In this document: piece after piece, positions 45,636 to 55,314 of the stretch
How positions within the stretch are numbered: position 1 is the first letter of the stretch
Layout of the letters: each line of letters begins with the position of its first letter
NCBI GenBank assembly: GCA_947632155.1
Contig: CANROF010000003.1
Coordinates: forward strand, 16,304-80,303
Origin: an uncultured Oscillospiraceae bacterium
GTDB lineage: Bacteria > Bacillota > Clostridia > Oscillospirales > Oscillospiraceae
Reading direction: 5' to 3'
DNA: 64,000 nt
The notes under the pieces: model-generated
Databases searched by the model: none
What the model saw: the letters and a program-made list of their open reading frames with translations, nothing else
What the model was told of the DNA's origin: nothing
Translations under genes and position numbers: made by a program

Positions 45636-47768
45636 ATGAAAAAAGAGCTTTTCGCTTTTTCATTGGCTTTGGCGCTGCTTTTCTCCGTTTCAGCCTGCGG
45701 AGCGGGCGGCGACCGGAGCGTTGTTCCTCCCACCGGCGGCTCCGTCTCCACGGAGCCGCCCGGAGAGGCTCTGCCGCCGGAGGAGTCCGGCGGCCGGGAG
45801 ACTTTCGACTGGAAAACGCTCCGGGAGGGGGACTTTGAGGTGACCGACGGCATGATTTTCAGGGGCGGCTCCATGGCCTCCTCCGGCGGGACCGGGGATT
45901 TCGGCATCTACACCGTCTCCTTCGACCCCGCCGACTACGTGGTGATCCCCTTCACCGGCTTTGCCGGGGTCTGGGGGTATCTCCATGAGCACGCGGAGCG
46001 CGCCGGGGCTATGGGGTATGAGGTCGCCGCCGTCATCAACGGCGACTTTTTCGATATGACCGGCTCCACCGCCCAGCAGCTCAACTCCTATCTGATGTTC
46101 GACGGCCGGGTGGCCTTCTGCAACAGCACCCGGACCACCCGCATGACGCTGATAAGCTCCGGCGGGGCCGTCACCTGCGCCGAGCAGTCCAAGCTCACCT
46201 TCCGGCTTTGGCTCAATTCCCGGGAGCTCAAGGGCGGCGTGACGTATGTGAACTGGCGGTACATCACGAGCCTTCCCGGCGGCTGGACTGACGCCGTCTA
46301 CTACTACGACGACCTGGCCTGTGAGGAGCGCTCGCCCTACCCCGGCGTGCTGGTGCGCTGCCGGAAGCTGTACGGCGGGGAGCTCACCGTTGGAAATATG
46401 CTGGAGGGGCGGGTCCTGAGCGTACAGAGCGGCGCCGCCACCTCCGAAGTCCCGATAGGGGAGGACGAGTTTATCCTTTGGGCGCCCGAGTCCTCCGCCA
46501 ACGCCGGGGCCCTGGCGGCCCTTGCCCCCGGAGACAGCGTGATGATCGCGGCGGAGGAGACGCTGCCGGCATCGGCGGAGCAGACCCCCGCCTCGCCCAC
46601 GGCATTGGCTAACCTGGGCTGGCTCATCAAGGACGGCGTGGACCTTGCGAAGGACGACTCCTTCAACGCCGGGGCGCCCCACTCCAACACCACCCAGGCC
46701 CACTGGACGGCCTTCGGCACCCGGGACGACGGGAGCTGGATGTTCTTCACCTCCGACGCCGTCCCCACTCCGGAGGGCCGCGTGGCCCTGACGCTGAAGG
46801 ATGTGGCGGAATGGATGCTCGCCCAGGGCGTCACCAACGCCATCCGCCTGGACGGCGGAGGCTCCACCGGCCTCTGGGTGTGCTCCGACGCCTCCGGCCA
46901 GCCGGGCTACATCTACCACAGCGAGGAATCCGACTACGGACGGCCCGTCTCCGACTGCCTGATGGTGGTCCGGCGCTCAAGTCCCGCCCTGGCGGTGTCC
47001 GACGGGCAGCGGGAGGAGCTGGCCGCCCTCATGGAGGCCGCCGCCGATACCGCCCCGGAGGCGCTGACCTTCGCCCGGCGCGTGGCGGAGGACCCGCTTT
47101 CCGTGTCGGCGGACTACCGGACGGCCGTCTCCCGCCTGCGTTGGGCCCTCTCCGGCAAGGCGGAGCTCCTGGAGCTCATCGGGAAGGCCGGCGGCGTGGA
47201 CTTTGCCGGGTACACCCCATACGCCCTGGGGGAGCTCCGGGCCGCCTGGCGTCAGGCCCGCGCCGTCTTCACCGGGGAGGACCCCGGCCCGGAGGAGGTC
47301 GCCGCGGCCCGGGCGGACCTGGAGCGGTGGTACGGCTCCACCGGGGCGCTCACCGTTGACGGCGTCACCGAGGAGCCCATCGGCGGGGACGGGATGTACC
47401 TCTCCGGCGTCAACACGCGCCTGGAGAGCAACAGGACCTGCGTCTACACCGCCGGAACGGAGCTCACAAATATGAATTTGGCCTACGCCAAGATCGTCCT
47501 TCTAAAGTGGGACGGGGAGGCCGGCCTCTGGCGGGTGACCCGGGACGTGTTCTCCGCCGCCGGAGCGCTGAAGACCATTGAGGAGATCGGCTTCTCCACC
47601 GTGCCGGAGGGGATGGCCGTTATCGCCGCCCACAACGGCGGCAGCGCCCTGGCCCAGCGCAACGACGCCTGCATATCCCAGGTCCGCGCGGGGCAGATCC
47701 TGGCGCTGAACGGGCTGAGCCTCACCGGCGGCGACAGCGAGCCGGGAGCGTATTTTACATTCGATTGA
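45636..47768 (+). CDS. Lipoprotein with phosphodiester glycosidase (NAGPA) domain
   Basis: 710 residues. A lipoprotein signal peptide with lipobox VSAC and acceptor C21 anchors it outside the membrane. The NAGPA-type domain (about 95-450) has VAAVINGDFFDM, the HWTAFGTRDDGSWMFFTSD segment and RLDGGGSTGLWV. Family members release GlcNAc from phosphodiester linkages, as found in teichoic acids or phosphorylated glycans. A helical region and a beta-rich C-terminal domain follow. With nagA and nagB just upstream, it probably harvests GlcNAc from cell-envelope or host glycans (inference). Confidence 0.85.
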   Translation: MKKELFAFSLALALLFSVSACGAGGDRSVVPPTGGSVSTEPPGEALPPEESGGRETFDWKTLREGDFEVTDGMIFRGGSMASSGGTGDFGIYTVSFDPADYVVIPFTGFAGVWGYLHEHAERAGAMGYEVAAVINGDFFDMTGSTAQQLNSYLMFDGRVAFCNSTRTTRMTLISSGGAVTCAEQSKLTFRLWLNSRELKGGVTYVNWRYITSLPGGWTDAVYYYDDLACEERSPYPGVLVRCRKLYGGELTVGNMLEGRVLSVQSGAATSEVPIGEDEFILWAPESSANAGALAALAPGDSVMIAAEETLPASAEQTPASPTALANLGWLIKDGVDLAKDDSFNAGAPHSNTTQAHWTAFGTRDDGSWMFFTSDAVPTPEGRVALTLKDVAEWMLAQGVTNAIRLDGGGSTGLWVCSDASGQPGYIYHSEESDYGRPVSDCLMVVRRSSPALAVSDGQREELAALMEAAADTAPEALTFARRVAEDPLSVSADYRTAVSRLRWALSGKAELLELIGKAGGVDFAGYTPYALGELRAAWRQARAVFTGEDPGPEEVAAARADLERWYGSTGALTVDGVTEEPIGGDGMYLSGVNTRLESNRTCVYTAGTELTNMNLAYAKIVLLKWDGEAGLWRVTRDVFSAAGALKTIEEIGFSTVPEGMAVIAAHNGGSALAQRNDACISQVRAGQILALNGLSLTGGDSEPGAYFTFD

Positions 47769-47796
47769 CCGCCGCTATGAAAATGGGGGAGAGACT

Positions 47797-50700
47797 ATGA
47801 AGCCTTACGCCTTTTTGAAAATACGCGCCGGGGCGGCGCTGCTGGCCCTCGCTTTGCTCTTATCGCCGCTTCCGGCCTCCGCGGCTGCCGGGACGGAGTG
47901 GGGCCCGGTGAACTTGGCCCTGGGGAAACCCGTCACCGCGTCCCTTTCAGCCGCCGGGGAGGGGTACTGGAGCTCCGAGAGCGCCCTCCGGGGCGTGGAG
48001 GCGGGGCTTCTCACCGACGGGGTCAACGACCCCGGGACCCTCACCGTGAACCGGGAGGGCGCGGGCTGTGTGGGCCTTCCGGCGGGGCTTCCCGCCGGGA
48101 GCTCCTTTACGGTGGACCTGGGGCGGACACGGGAGGTCACCGCCATGGCGCTCTATGCCTGCGCCAGACCCGACCGGGGCGTGGAGGCCCCGGAGCGGGT
48201 GACATTTTACACCTCCGCCGACGGGACGGACTGGGTCCCGGCGGGCACAGTGGAAAGGGGAGACGCCTGGATGAGGACTGTCAGCGACCGGAACGGCGGC
48301 ACGTCGGAGTGCCTGCGCTATGGACTGGACGCCGCGCCGGAGGGCGCGCGCTATGTGAGGGCTGAGCTGCCGGCCACGGCCGCCCGGGCGGCCCTTGGCG
48401 AATTTGAGGTCCTGGGACCCGGCGAGGCCCCCCGGGAGGAGCGGGATCTGGCCCTGGGGCTCCTTTCGGACCCCAACCGCTATGTCTATGAGATCGTGGG
48501 CGGCGGCTCGGGCCTCGACTCCACGGAGACGGCCCATGAGGACGGCCGGCGCTACACGGTGAAGGAGCTGGAGAACGAGTCCCTTCCCAGGCTCACCGAC
48601 GGCGTTATCCTGAACATCTCCCCCGTGAACTTCTACACCGGCTGGGAGCCCCAGAAATGGAACGACCTGACGGGCCCGCGCAGTAAATATGTGGAATTTT
48701 ACCGGAATACGGCCCGGTCCCTGACGCTGAATCTGGGCGGCGTCAAAAACATCCGAAAGCTGGACATCCACTTTGGCGCGGCGGAGAGCTACGGCATCTA
48801 CCTGCCCGTGGAGGTGTCCTGGTATCTGTCGCTGGACGGCGTCAGCTACTATCTGGCGGGCGCCGTGGGCGCGGAGGACGCCCCGGAGGACCCCAACGAC
48901 AGCCGCGTCACCTCCGACGAGGGGACTCTGGCCCTCCACCACAGGAATTATTGCCTTGACGGCCTTGACCTGAACGCCCGGTATGTCCGGGTGGAATTCC
49001 CGGTGGATGTGTATCTTTTCAGCGACGAGCTCACCGTCATGGGCTTTGACGCCCCCTCCGCCTCCGCCGGGGACCTGACGGCCCTCCCTGCCTACGCCGG
49101 AGCCATGGGCGGCGTGGGGAGCTTTGCCCTCCCCGAGCAGGCCGGCGGCGTGCGCAACGAATTCATGGCATATCAGGGCTGGTCCGTCTCCGGCTCCTCC
49201 ATCGTCAGCACCTACAAGACCGTGGAGGAGTACATGGCCGCCATCGCCTACGTGGACGGGGACGGCGTGCCCACGGACTGGCTCTTCGACGACGTCACCG
49301 TCATGGGACACGGCTACACCGCCCGGGCCAAGTATACCTCCTACCGGGAGGGCTACACCCGGGGCCGGTATTACGCCGGGCGGGACGACTGGTATCAGTG
49401 GCTGTGCTACGCCTTCGGCCTCGACACCGACGGGAACCCCTACGACTCCAAAAAGACGGGCGGCCAGACCGTCATCAACCTCAACGCCCTGGAGGAGGCG
49501 GCCCGGCAGGCCAAGGAGATCCTGAAGGACCCCGACTACAAGGTGGGCGTGAAGCTGGTCGTCTATCCCGCGGTGCATGTCCAGGACAACTGGGGAGAGC
49601 TTGACGGGAGGACGCTGGACTTCACGGTGGAGGGCGCCGGCTCCAAGGAGGCCGCCCTTCAAAACCGGCTGGACGCCTACCGCTGGTATATCGAAACGGC
49701 CCTGGAGCTCTGGGAACGGGCGGGGTTTGAGCATTTGGAGCTCACCGGCTTTTACTACTACGACGAGACGATACGGGAGTCCACGGACCCCATCGCGCTG
49801 GAGACTGTCCGGGGACTGACAGAGCTCGTCCACAGCACCCCCACGCCCTCCGGTAACACGAATCCCGGCTTCCGCACCGAGGACGGCGGGCGGCTCTATA
49901 TCTACCAGCTTCCCTTCTATCAGGCCAACGGGTGCTGGAAGTGGAAGACCTACGGCTTTGACTACGCCCTGATGCAGCCCAACTACGCCTTTGTGGACTT
50001 CTACACGGTAAACCAGCTCTATGAGTGCGGCACCCTCTGCCGGAGCTTCGGCCTGGGCGTCCAGATGGAGTTCGGCGGCACGGGCACGGAGGACTACATC
50101 CGGAAATTCCGGGACTACCTGGAGCTGGGCTGTGACATCGGGTATCAGCAGTCGGTGAGGTCCTGGTACATGGGCACCTCCTACTGCTGGGATCTCAGCA
50201 GGAACGTGAAAAACTGCCGGTATCTCTACGACGCCATTTACGATTTCGTGCAGGGCAGGACCGTGCGCTTTGCCCCGGAGCCTCCGGCGCCGCCGGAGCC
50301 CGGGCGGGTCGTGGACCTGGCCCTGGGGATAAAGCCGGAGCTTGAGGACGCGGACGCCGGCCTGCGCGCGGCCCTCCCGGGGCTCACCGACGGCGTCACG
50401 GATTCCCCCGACTGGCGCGTCAACGCCTGCGGCGCGCCCTACGTGATGCTTTCGGGGCCGGGGGAGCGGACCTTCACCCTGGACCTGGGCGGGGAATACG
50501 AGCTGCGCACCCTTGCCGTCCGGCTCTACGCAAGGCCCCAGTGGGGCGTGGAGGCGTCGGAGGGCCAGGCGCGCTTCCAGATCTCCCCCGACGGGGAGAG
50601 CTGGACGGACGCGGGGCCCGCGACAGGGGAGCTCCGGGCGCTCCAGGATGAGGCCAACCCCACGGAGGAGCCGCCGGAGCTTCTGACACTCACCTTTGAG

Positions 50701-51003
50701 GCCGGCGGCGCCACGGCCCGGTATGTGCGGCTCATTGTCTCCGTCCCCGCGGGGTCCGCCGCGGGGGTGGGCGAGATCGAGGTCCTCGGCGGCACGGACC
50801 TCCCCGCTCCGGAGCCGGCCCCACAGCCTCCCGCGGAGCCCGGCCCCGCGCAGCCGCAGTCCCCCGCCCCGGACCCGGAGCCGGCGGGACCCTCCGCGCC
50901 CCGGGGACCCTCCCGGGCGCTGGCGCCCGCCCTCATTGGCGCGGCCATCCTGGCCCTGGCCGCGGCCCTCGCCGCGGTCCTCCGCCGCAAGAAGAAAAAA
51001 TAA
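47797..51003 (+). CDS. Surface-anchored DUF4855 protein with discoidin-like domains
   Basis: 1068 residues. It has a signal peptide (to about residue 30, ASAAAG), an F5/8-type-C-like domain (NLALGKPVTASLS) and a second beta-sandwich near 230-410. The DUF4855 region (about 450-840) includes NGCWKWKTYGFDYALMQPNY. Another discoidin-like domain (about 860-1000), a Pro-rich wall-spanning stretch, one membrane helix and a basic RRKKKK tail complete it. DUF4855 is thought to be glycoside-hydrolase-like, but no activity is certain. It is the last gene of the amino-sugar operon, so it likely binds or cuts an amino-sugar polymer at the cell surface. Confidence 0.85.
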   Translation: MKPYAFLKIRAGAALLALALLLSPLPASAAAGTEWGPVNLALGKPVTASLSAAGEGYWSSESALRGVEAGLLTDGVNDPGTLTVNREGAGCVGLPAGLPAGSSFTVDLGRTREVTAMALYACARPDRGVEAPERVTFYTSADGTDWVPAGTVERGDAWMRTVSDRNGGTSECLRYGLDAAPEGARYVRAELPATAARAALGEFEVLGPGEAPREERDLALGLLSDPNRYVYEIVGGGSGLDSTETAHEDGRRYTVKELENESLPRLTDGVILNISPVNFYTGWEPQKWNDLTGPRSKYVEFYRNTARSLTLNLGGVKNIRKLDIHFGAAESYGIYLPVEVSWYLSLDGVSYYLAGAVGAEDAPEDPNDSRVTSDEGTLALHHRNYCLDGLDLNARYVRVEFPVDVYLFSDELTVMGFDAPSASAGDLTALPAYAGAMGGVGSFALPEQAGGVRNEFMAYQGWSVSGSSIVSTYKTVEEYMAAIAYVDGDGVPTDWLFDDVTVMGHGYTARAKYTSYREGYTRGRYYAGRDDWYQWLCYAFGLDTDGNPYDSKKTGGQTVINLNALEEAARQAKEILKDPDYKVGVKLVVYPAVHVQDNWGELDGRTLDFTVEGAGSKEAALQNRLDAYRWYIETALELWERAGFEHLELTGFYYYDETIRESTDPIALETVRGLTELVHSTPTPSGNTNPGFRTEDGGRLYIYQLPFYQANGCWKWKTYGFDYALMQPNYAFVDFYTVNQLYECGTLCRSFGLGVQMEFGGTGTEDYIRKFRDYLELGCDIGYQQSVRSWYMGTSYCWDLSRNVKNCRYLYDAIYDFVQGRTVRFAPEPPAPPEPGRVVDLALGIKPELEDADAGLRAALPGLTDGVTDSPDWRVNACGAPYVMLSGPGERTFTLDLGGEYELRTLAVRLYARPQWGVEASEGQARFQISPDGESWTDAGPATGELRALQDEANPTEEPPELLTLTFEAGGATARYVRLIVSVPAGSAAGVGEIEVLGGTDLPAPEPAPQPPAEPGPAQPQSPAPDPEPAGPSAPRGPSRALAPALIGAAILALAAALAAVLRRKKKK

Positions 51004-51014
51004 GCGGCGGTAAA

Positions 51015-51292
51015 GCGCCGCCGGGAAGCTTAAAGGCTTTCCCGGCGGCGCAGTTTGTAAAAAAACTCAAATTCAATATTTTTTCCAAGGACATGCGCCT
51101 TGGAAAAAATCCCTTTTGTTTTGCGGAGTGTGCGGCCCTTCGGGCCGTGCGCGGAGCAAAACAGCAGGGAAGTTTTCGCTGAATTTCGCAAAATTCAGCG
51201 AAAATTTCCCGCACGTTCCCCTTGTCGGAAAAGCCCGTCAGGGCTTTTTCGACAGGCTGTGCCGCCGGGAAGCTCTTAAGCTTCCCGGCGGC
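51015..51292. repeat. Array of six consecutive hairpins between convergent genes
   Basis: Six palindromes follow one another: 51015-51051 (GCGCCGCCGGGAAGC arm), 51079-51109 (TTTTTTCCAAGG, perfect 12 bp), 51133-51147 (CGGCCC-TTC-GGGCCG), 51167-51210 (about 20 bp, centre TTCGCTGAATTT), 51224-51253 (GTCGGAAAAGCCC) and 51261-51292 (GCCGCCGGGAAGCT, perfect 14 bp). The first and last share GCCGCCGGGAAGCT, so the array is bounded by copies of one hairpin. It must contain terminators for both convergent operons, but six hairpins are more than needed. Confidence 0.75.
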
Positions 51293-51296
51293 GTTC

Positions 51297-52799
51297 TTAT
51301 CTGGAGGAGCTGCGGTACTCTCTCGGGGAGATGCCGCGGAGCTTTTTGAAGGTGCGGGAGAAGTGGGTGGGCTCGTGGAAGCCCACGGTGTGGCCGATGT
51401 CGATGATGGACATGTCCGTCTCCCGCAGGAGCGTCATGGAGTGCTCGATGCGCCGCTCCATCAGGTACTCCAAAAAGGTCTTCTGGGTCAGGAGCTTGAA
51501 GATATAGCAGAAGTAGGTCTTGGACACCATGGAGATCCGGCACATGCCGTCCAGCGTCAGGGGCTCGTCGTAGTGCTCGTCGATGTAGCGGATGGCCACC
51601 TCCACCATACTGCGGTACTTGGCGTAGACCTTCTCCGTCTCCTCGTGGACTGGCAGGCGGGAGTACTCCCGGGAAAAGATGACCAGGAGCTGGAGAATCT
51701 GGAGCTGGAGCACGTCCTCAAAGTAGAGGTCCGCGGCGTTGTACTCATCCAGGATGGAGTAGAGCAGCCGCTCCACCTGCCTCTGGCCGTTCCGGCTGAA
51801 GGTACAGTGGGGCTGGAGGTTGAAGAGGTCCCGCTGGAAGAGAAGCATGAAGGAGATATTCTCCACCGCGTCCTTCACGTTCTGATAGGTTGACAGGGGG
51901 CGGACCAGGACGCTCTCCAGGTCGAACTCACAGCACAGCACGCTGCTGCCCTCCCCCAGGGTGGTCTTGTGGACGAACTTGGGCGGCAGGAAGAACACGT
52001 CGCCCACGTTCATGGTGTAGGTCTGCCCCTCCACCTCGTGCTCGCAGCTCCCCCGGGTGACGTACCAGATCTGGAGATAGTCGTGGTAGTGGGGCACGTC
52101 CCCGGACTGGTTGGGCGCGGAGATCTCAAAGACCTTGCACATGGAGGTCTTGGGGAAATAGCTCTTCTTTTCAAAAAAGAGGGCGGCGCTGAAGACCTTG
52201 TCGGGCTCAACGCCCCGGCCGTGGCGGCGCTCGTAGCCGGCGATGCGCTCGTCGATGATCCGCCACGCCTGGCGGAACTCCTCCTCGCTCTGGGGCTCCG
52301 GGAGCACCTGGGCGCCGATGTCCGGGACGAAGCCGCACTTGCGGTAGATGTTGAGGGCCCGGTAGCTGGTGGTCTGGGAGGTGAGGTACAGGCCGTTCTG
52401 GCAGCCCTCTTCCCGGTATATCTCCAAAAGACGCGCCACCAGCGCCTTGCCGATGCCCCGGCGAGTCATGCCGGGGACTACCGCCACCCAGTGGATGCGC
52501 TCCATGCCGTGGTCGTGCCAGAGCGCCGCCGTGGCCACCGCCCGGCGTTTCCTGTCGCAGGCGAAGATGAGCCGCCGGGCCAGGAGCTCCGGCCGGGGCG
52601 CGAACTCACGCTCAAAATACTCCCGGGCCGCCTCGGGGGAGGGAAAGGCCCGGACGCTGTACTGAATCTGGCACCACACCTCCTCCAGCTCCGGACGGTA
52701 GAACTCAAAGCTGTATCCCTCGGGCAGGACGGGCTTTGAATAGATCGGCGTGCTGCACAGCATCGTCACGGGGTAATAGGGTATGGCTCGGTCCGGCAT
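51297..52799 (-). CDS. AraC-family regulator fused to an N-terminal acetyltransferase (GNAT) domain
   Basis: 500 residues in three parts. The N-terminal GNAT domain (about 1-165) has VAVVPGMTRRGIGKALVARL, the acetyl-CoA loop, and ALNIYRKCGFVP. A central cupin sensing domain (about 215-300) has HYHDYLQIWYVTRG and VGDVFFLPP. The C-terminal AraC HTH pair (about 400-500) has SKTYFCYIFK and GFHEPTHFSRTFKKLRGISPREYR. Cupin plus HTH is the common sugar-responsive AraC layout; the GNAT fusion is unusual. It probably regulates the neighbouring amino-sugar and peptide genes. The start is preceded by AGGAGG. Confidence 0.92.
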   Translation of the reverse strand: MPDRAIPYYPVTMLCSTPIYSKPVLPEGYSFEFYRPELEEVWCQIQYSVRAFPSPEAAREYFEREFAPRPELLARRLIFACDRKRRAVATAALWHDHGMERIHWVAVVPGMTRRGIGKALVARLLEIYREEGCQNGLYLTSQTTSYRALNIYRKCGFVPDIGAQVLPEPQSEEEFRQAWRIIDERIAGYERRHGRGVEPDKVFSAALFFEKKSYFPKTSMCKVFEISAPNQSGDVPHYHDYLQIWYVTRGSCEHEVEGQTYTMNVGDVFFLPPKFVHKTTLGEGSSVLCCEFDLESVLVRPLSTYQNVKDAVENISFMLLFQRDLFNLQPHCTFSRNGQRQVERLLYSILDEYNAADLYFEDVLQLQILQLLVIFSREYSRLPVHEETEKVYAKYRSMVEVAIRYIDEHYDEPLTLDGMCRISMVSKTYFCYIFKLLTQKTFLEYLMERRIEHSMTLLRETDMSIIDIGHTVGFHEPTHFSRTFKKLRGISPREYRSSSR

Positions 52800-53006
52800 A
52801 TGCCCTGCCTCCTTTGTTTGTTTCTCTGAAGATTTGCTACGTTAAAGGGCGTTCTTTTGGTCAATATACAATATATTTTACATCAAATTACAAAAAATTC
52901 AAGCCCCCCGGAGAGAGCTTGAATGAATATTTGTAAATTTCGGCAAATTTTACGGAAAATAGGACTAATTGGCGAAAGCGGAAGGGATTATACTGTAGGT
53001 ATCCCG

Positions 53007-54512
53007 TCACGCGCTGACGTACCCCACGTCCAGGTCCACCTCGAACATGCGCCTCCAGGGGAGGGTGACGGAGCGTAACTCGATGTGTTTGGCGATGGAG
53101 GGGAGATAGCTCTCCGCGAAATCCCGAAGGCGTCGCTCCACCCGCCGGGCGGCCTGGCCGTCCCGGGAACCGGCGTTGAAGTAGTCCAGCCCCAGCTCGG
53201 GCAGGTCCTCCTTCACCGCGTCCCAGCGGACCACGGAGCAGTAGCCGCAGTCCTCCAGATACCGGAGCGTCAAAAAATCCCTGTGGCGGGCGTCGTCCCC
53301 CTCGTAGAGGTACCGGACGCCCTGGGCGATGGAGGTACCCATGGTGTTTGAGGAGGTATTCCACCCGGCGTAGCCCGCCACGGCCATAAGGAGCCCGGAG
53401 GCGTCCAGCATATCCAGCAGCTCCAGATCTCCGCCGTTGCAGTAGGCGTTGTCGCAGATCGTCACGGGCTTGCCCAGGTCGATCTGGTAGGAGAGCTCCG
53501 CCATGAAGGTGGTGAGGCTCCGGCCCACGTCGTAGTCCGGGTCGAGTCGGGGCTGATGGATGGCGTTGACCATGTTCCGGGACGGGGCGTTGACGCCCAG
53601 GATAAAGTCGGCGCTCTCGGGGGCGGCCGCAACGCGGCAGCCGGCCGCCTGGAGCTGGTAGCGGACCGTCTCCCCCAGGGGCCGGTCCTCAAAGGGCGGC
53701 ACCACTAAGGGGGCGCCCTCCGCGGCGTACAGGACATAGACCGACGGGGTGCGCTTTTCCAGCATATTGCGCATCCGCGCCAGGAGCGTCATGCCCAGCT
53801 CGTCGGCGCCGGGATAGATGAGCACCCGGTCCTGGAGGCGCTTCTCCCGGACGCACAGCCGGACCTTGGCCTGGTCCATGGCCGTGAAGCCCAGGGGCGC
53901 CGCGTCGTCCTGGGGGATGCAGAGGAAGTCGATGGTCCCGTCCTCCACCAGGTCCAGCACCGCGAAGTTGAGCTCCAAATTCAGATCCCGGCGCAGGAGG
54001 TAGTCGTCGATATACTCCTGGGGGATAAGGGCCTCTAAGGCGTCGGCCTCGGCCTGGGCGCCCTCCTCGCCCAGCTCCGCCCGGTGGCGGGCCGCGCCGA
54101 GCTTGTGGATCTCGGCGCCGTAGCGGCCGTAATAGTCGGGCTCCTCGTCGCTGGAGGAGGTGACGGGACAGCGCATGATGCAGTTGAAGCCGTAGACCGT
54201 CAGGTCCGGGTTGTCCTGCCGGAGCTGGCGCAGGAGCTCAAGCCGCCCCAGAAGCTCGCGCCTCGTGAGGAAGTGGAGCCGGGAGGGGATGAGCCCGCCG
54301 TAAAGGAGAGTCTCCAGGGAGATGACAAGACCGTCGGCGTCGGCGCACTCCCGGAGAAGAAAATCCCGGACGGCGCCGCTGTCCGCGGGAAGCTTTTTGT
54401 CCCCCAGCCGGTCAGGAAGGCAGATGTGCATGGAGTCGCTTTCAAAGAGCGCGGGTGGAAATTTATAATTACAGGGCCGCTCGTCCAGCGGCAGCAACAC
54501 GATCTTGTGCAT
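53007..54512 (-). CDS. DUF4127 family protein
   Basis: About 501 residues, starting KIVLLPLDERPCNYKFP, a hallmark of DUF4127. Other conserved-looking segments are LVISLETLLYGGLIPSR, FLCIPQDDAAPLG and ICDNAYCNGGDLELL. Its function is not established; similar proteins lie near sugar and cell-wall catabolic genes. GAAGGGAG precedes the ATG at 54512. Its start is divergent from the acetyltransferase gene, only 40 bases apart. Confidence 0.85.
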   Translation of the reverse strand: MHKIVLLPLDERPCNYKFPPALFESDSMHICLPDRLGDKKLPADSGAVRDFLLRECADADGLVISLETLLYGGLIPSRLHFLTRRELLGRLELLRQLRQDNPDLTVYGFNCIMRCPVTSSSDEEPDYYGRYGAEIHKLGAARHRAELGEEGAQAEADALEALIPQEYIDDYLLRRDLNLELNFAVLDLVEDGTIDFLCIPQDDAAPLGFTAMDQAKVRLCVREKRLQDRVLIYPGADELGMTLLARMRNMLEKRTPSVYVLYAAEGAPLVVPPFEDRPLGETVRYQLQAAGCRVAAAPESADFILGVNAPSRNMVNAIHQPRLDPDYDVGRSLTTFMAELSYQIDLGKPVTICDNAYCNGGDLELLDMLDASGLLMAVAGYAGWNTSSNTMGTSIAQGVRYLYEGDDARHRDFLTLRYLEDCGYCSVVRWDAVKEDLPELGLDYFNAGSRDGQAARRVERRLRDFAESYLPSIAKHIELRSVTLPWRRMFEVDLDVGYVSA

Positions 54513-54552
54513 AGGGGTTTCTCCCTTCAAAATTGTACGAGGAGGATAAAAT

Positions 54553-55314
54553 ATGAACAGCGATGCGATTCAAGCGAAAATAGCGGCGGACGCCGCGGCG
54601 CTGGGAGTGCGGCCGGGGGATACCCTGCTGGTCCACAGCTCCCTTAAAAGCCTGGGGGACCGGCAGATCGGGCCCGGGGAGGCCGTCGGCGGCCTTTTGC
54701 GCGCCCTGGGCCCGGAGGGCACGCTGCTGTTGCCGGCGCTGAGCTATCTCTTCGTGGGTCCGGACAGGCCCTTCTTCGACGAGTTGGCCACGCCCTCCTG
54801 CGTGGGCGCCATACCGGAGTGGTTCCGGACACAGCCCGGCGTCAGGCGGAGCCTCTGTCCTACCCACTCCTGCGCCGCCCTGGGGCCCAGGGCGGGGGAG
54901 CTGACGGAGGGCCATCTGCTGGACGGGACGCCCTGCGGGCCCCATTCTCCCTTTGCGAAGCTGCGGGAGGCGGGGGGCAAGGTGCTGTTTTTGGGGTGCG
55001 GGACGAACTGCAACACGTCCATGCACGCCTGCGAGGAGCGGATTCTGCCCCCATATCTCTTCAAGGGCTCCGTCACGTATCGGATCCGCGACCGGGAGGG
55101 GCGGGAGCTCACCCACACCCTCCGCGCCCACGACTTCGCCGGGGTGGCCCAGCGCTACAGCCGGGTACCGGCGCTGATGGACCGGGGCGTGTCGGCGGGG
55201 AGGATCCTCCGCGCTGAATGCGTCCTGCTGGAGGCCGTCCCCATGTGGGACGCGGCCCTCCGGGCCCTGCGCCGTGACCCCTACGCCCTGGTGGAGCGGG
55301 TGGGACCGGCGTGA
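54553..55314 (+). CDS. AAC(3)-family acetyltransferase
   Basis: 253 residues. Family motifs are LVHSSLKSLG, GTLLLPALSY, CPTHSCAALGP, GTPCGPHSPFAKL and LGCGTNCNTSMH. Named after aminoglycoside 3-N-acetyltransferases, but many chromosomal members (YokD-like) are not resistance genes. Here it sits among amino-sugar and peptide scavenging genes, so an amino-sugar or peptide substrate is more likely than an antibiotic. Its 3' end overlaps the convergent gene by 34 bases. Confidence 0.88.
   Translation: MNSDAIQAKIAADAAALGVRPGDTLLVHSSLKSLGDRQIGPGEAVGGLLRALGPEGTLLLPALSYLFVGPDRPFFDELATPSCVGAIPEWFRTQPGVRRSLCPTHSCAALGPRAGELTEGHLLDGTPCGPHSPFAKLREAGGKVLFLGCGTNCNTSMHACEERILPPYLFKGSVTYRIRDREGRELTHTLRAHDFAGVAQRYSRVPALMDRGVSAGRILRAECVLLEAVPMWDAALRALRRDPYALVERVGPA

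Noticed and set aside
54553..55314. Aminoglycoside resistance gene
   Set aside because: Family membership alone does not show resistance. The neighbours are catabolic and there is no mobile resistance context.
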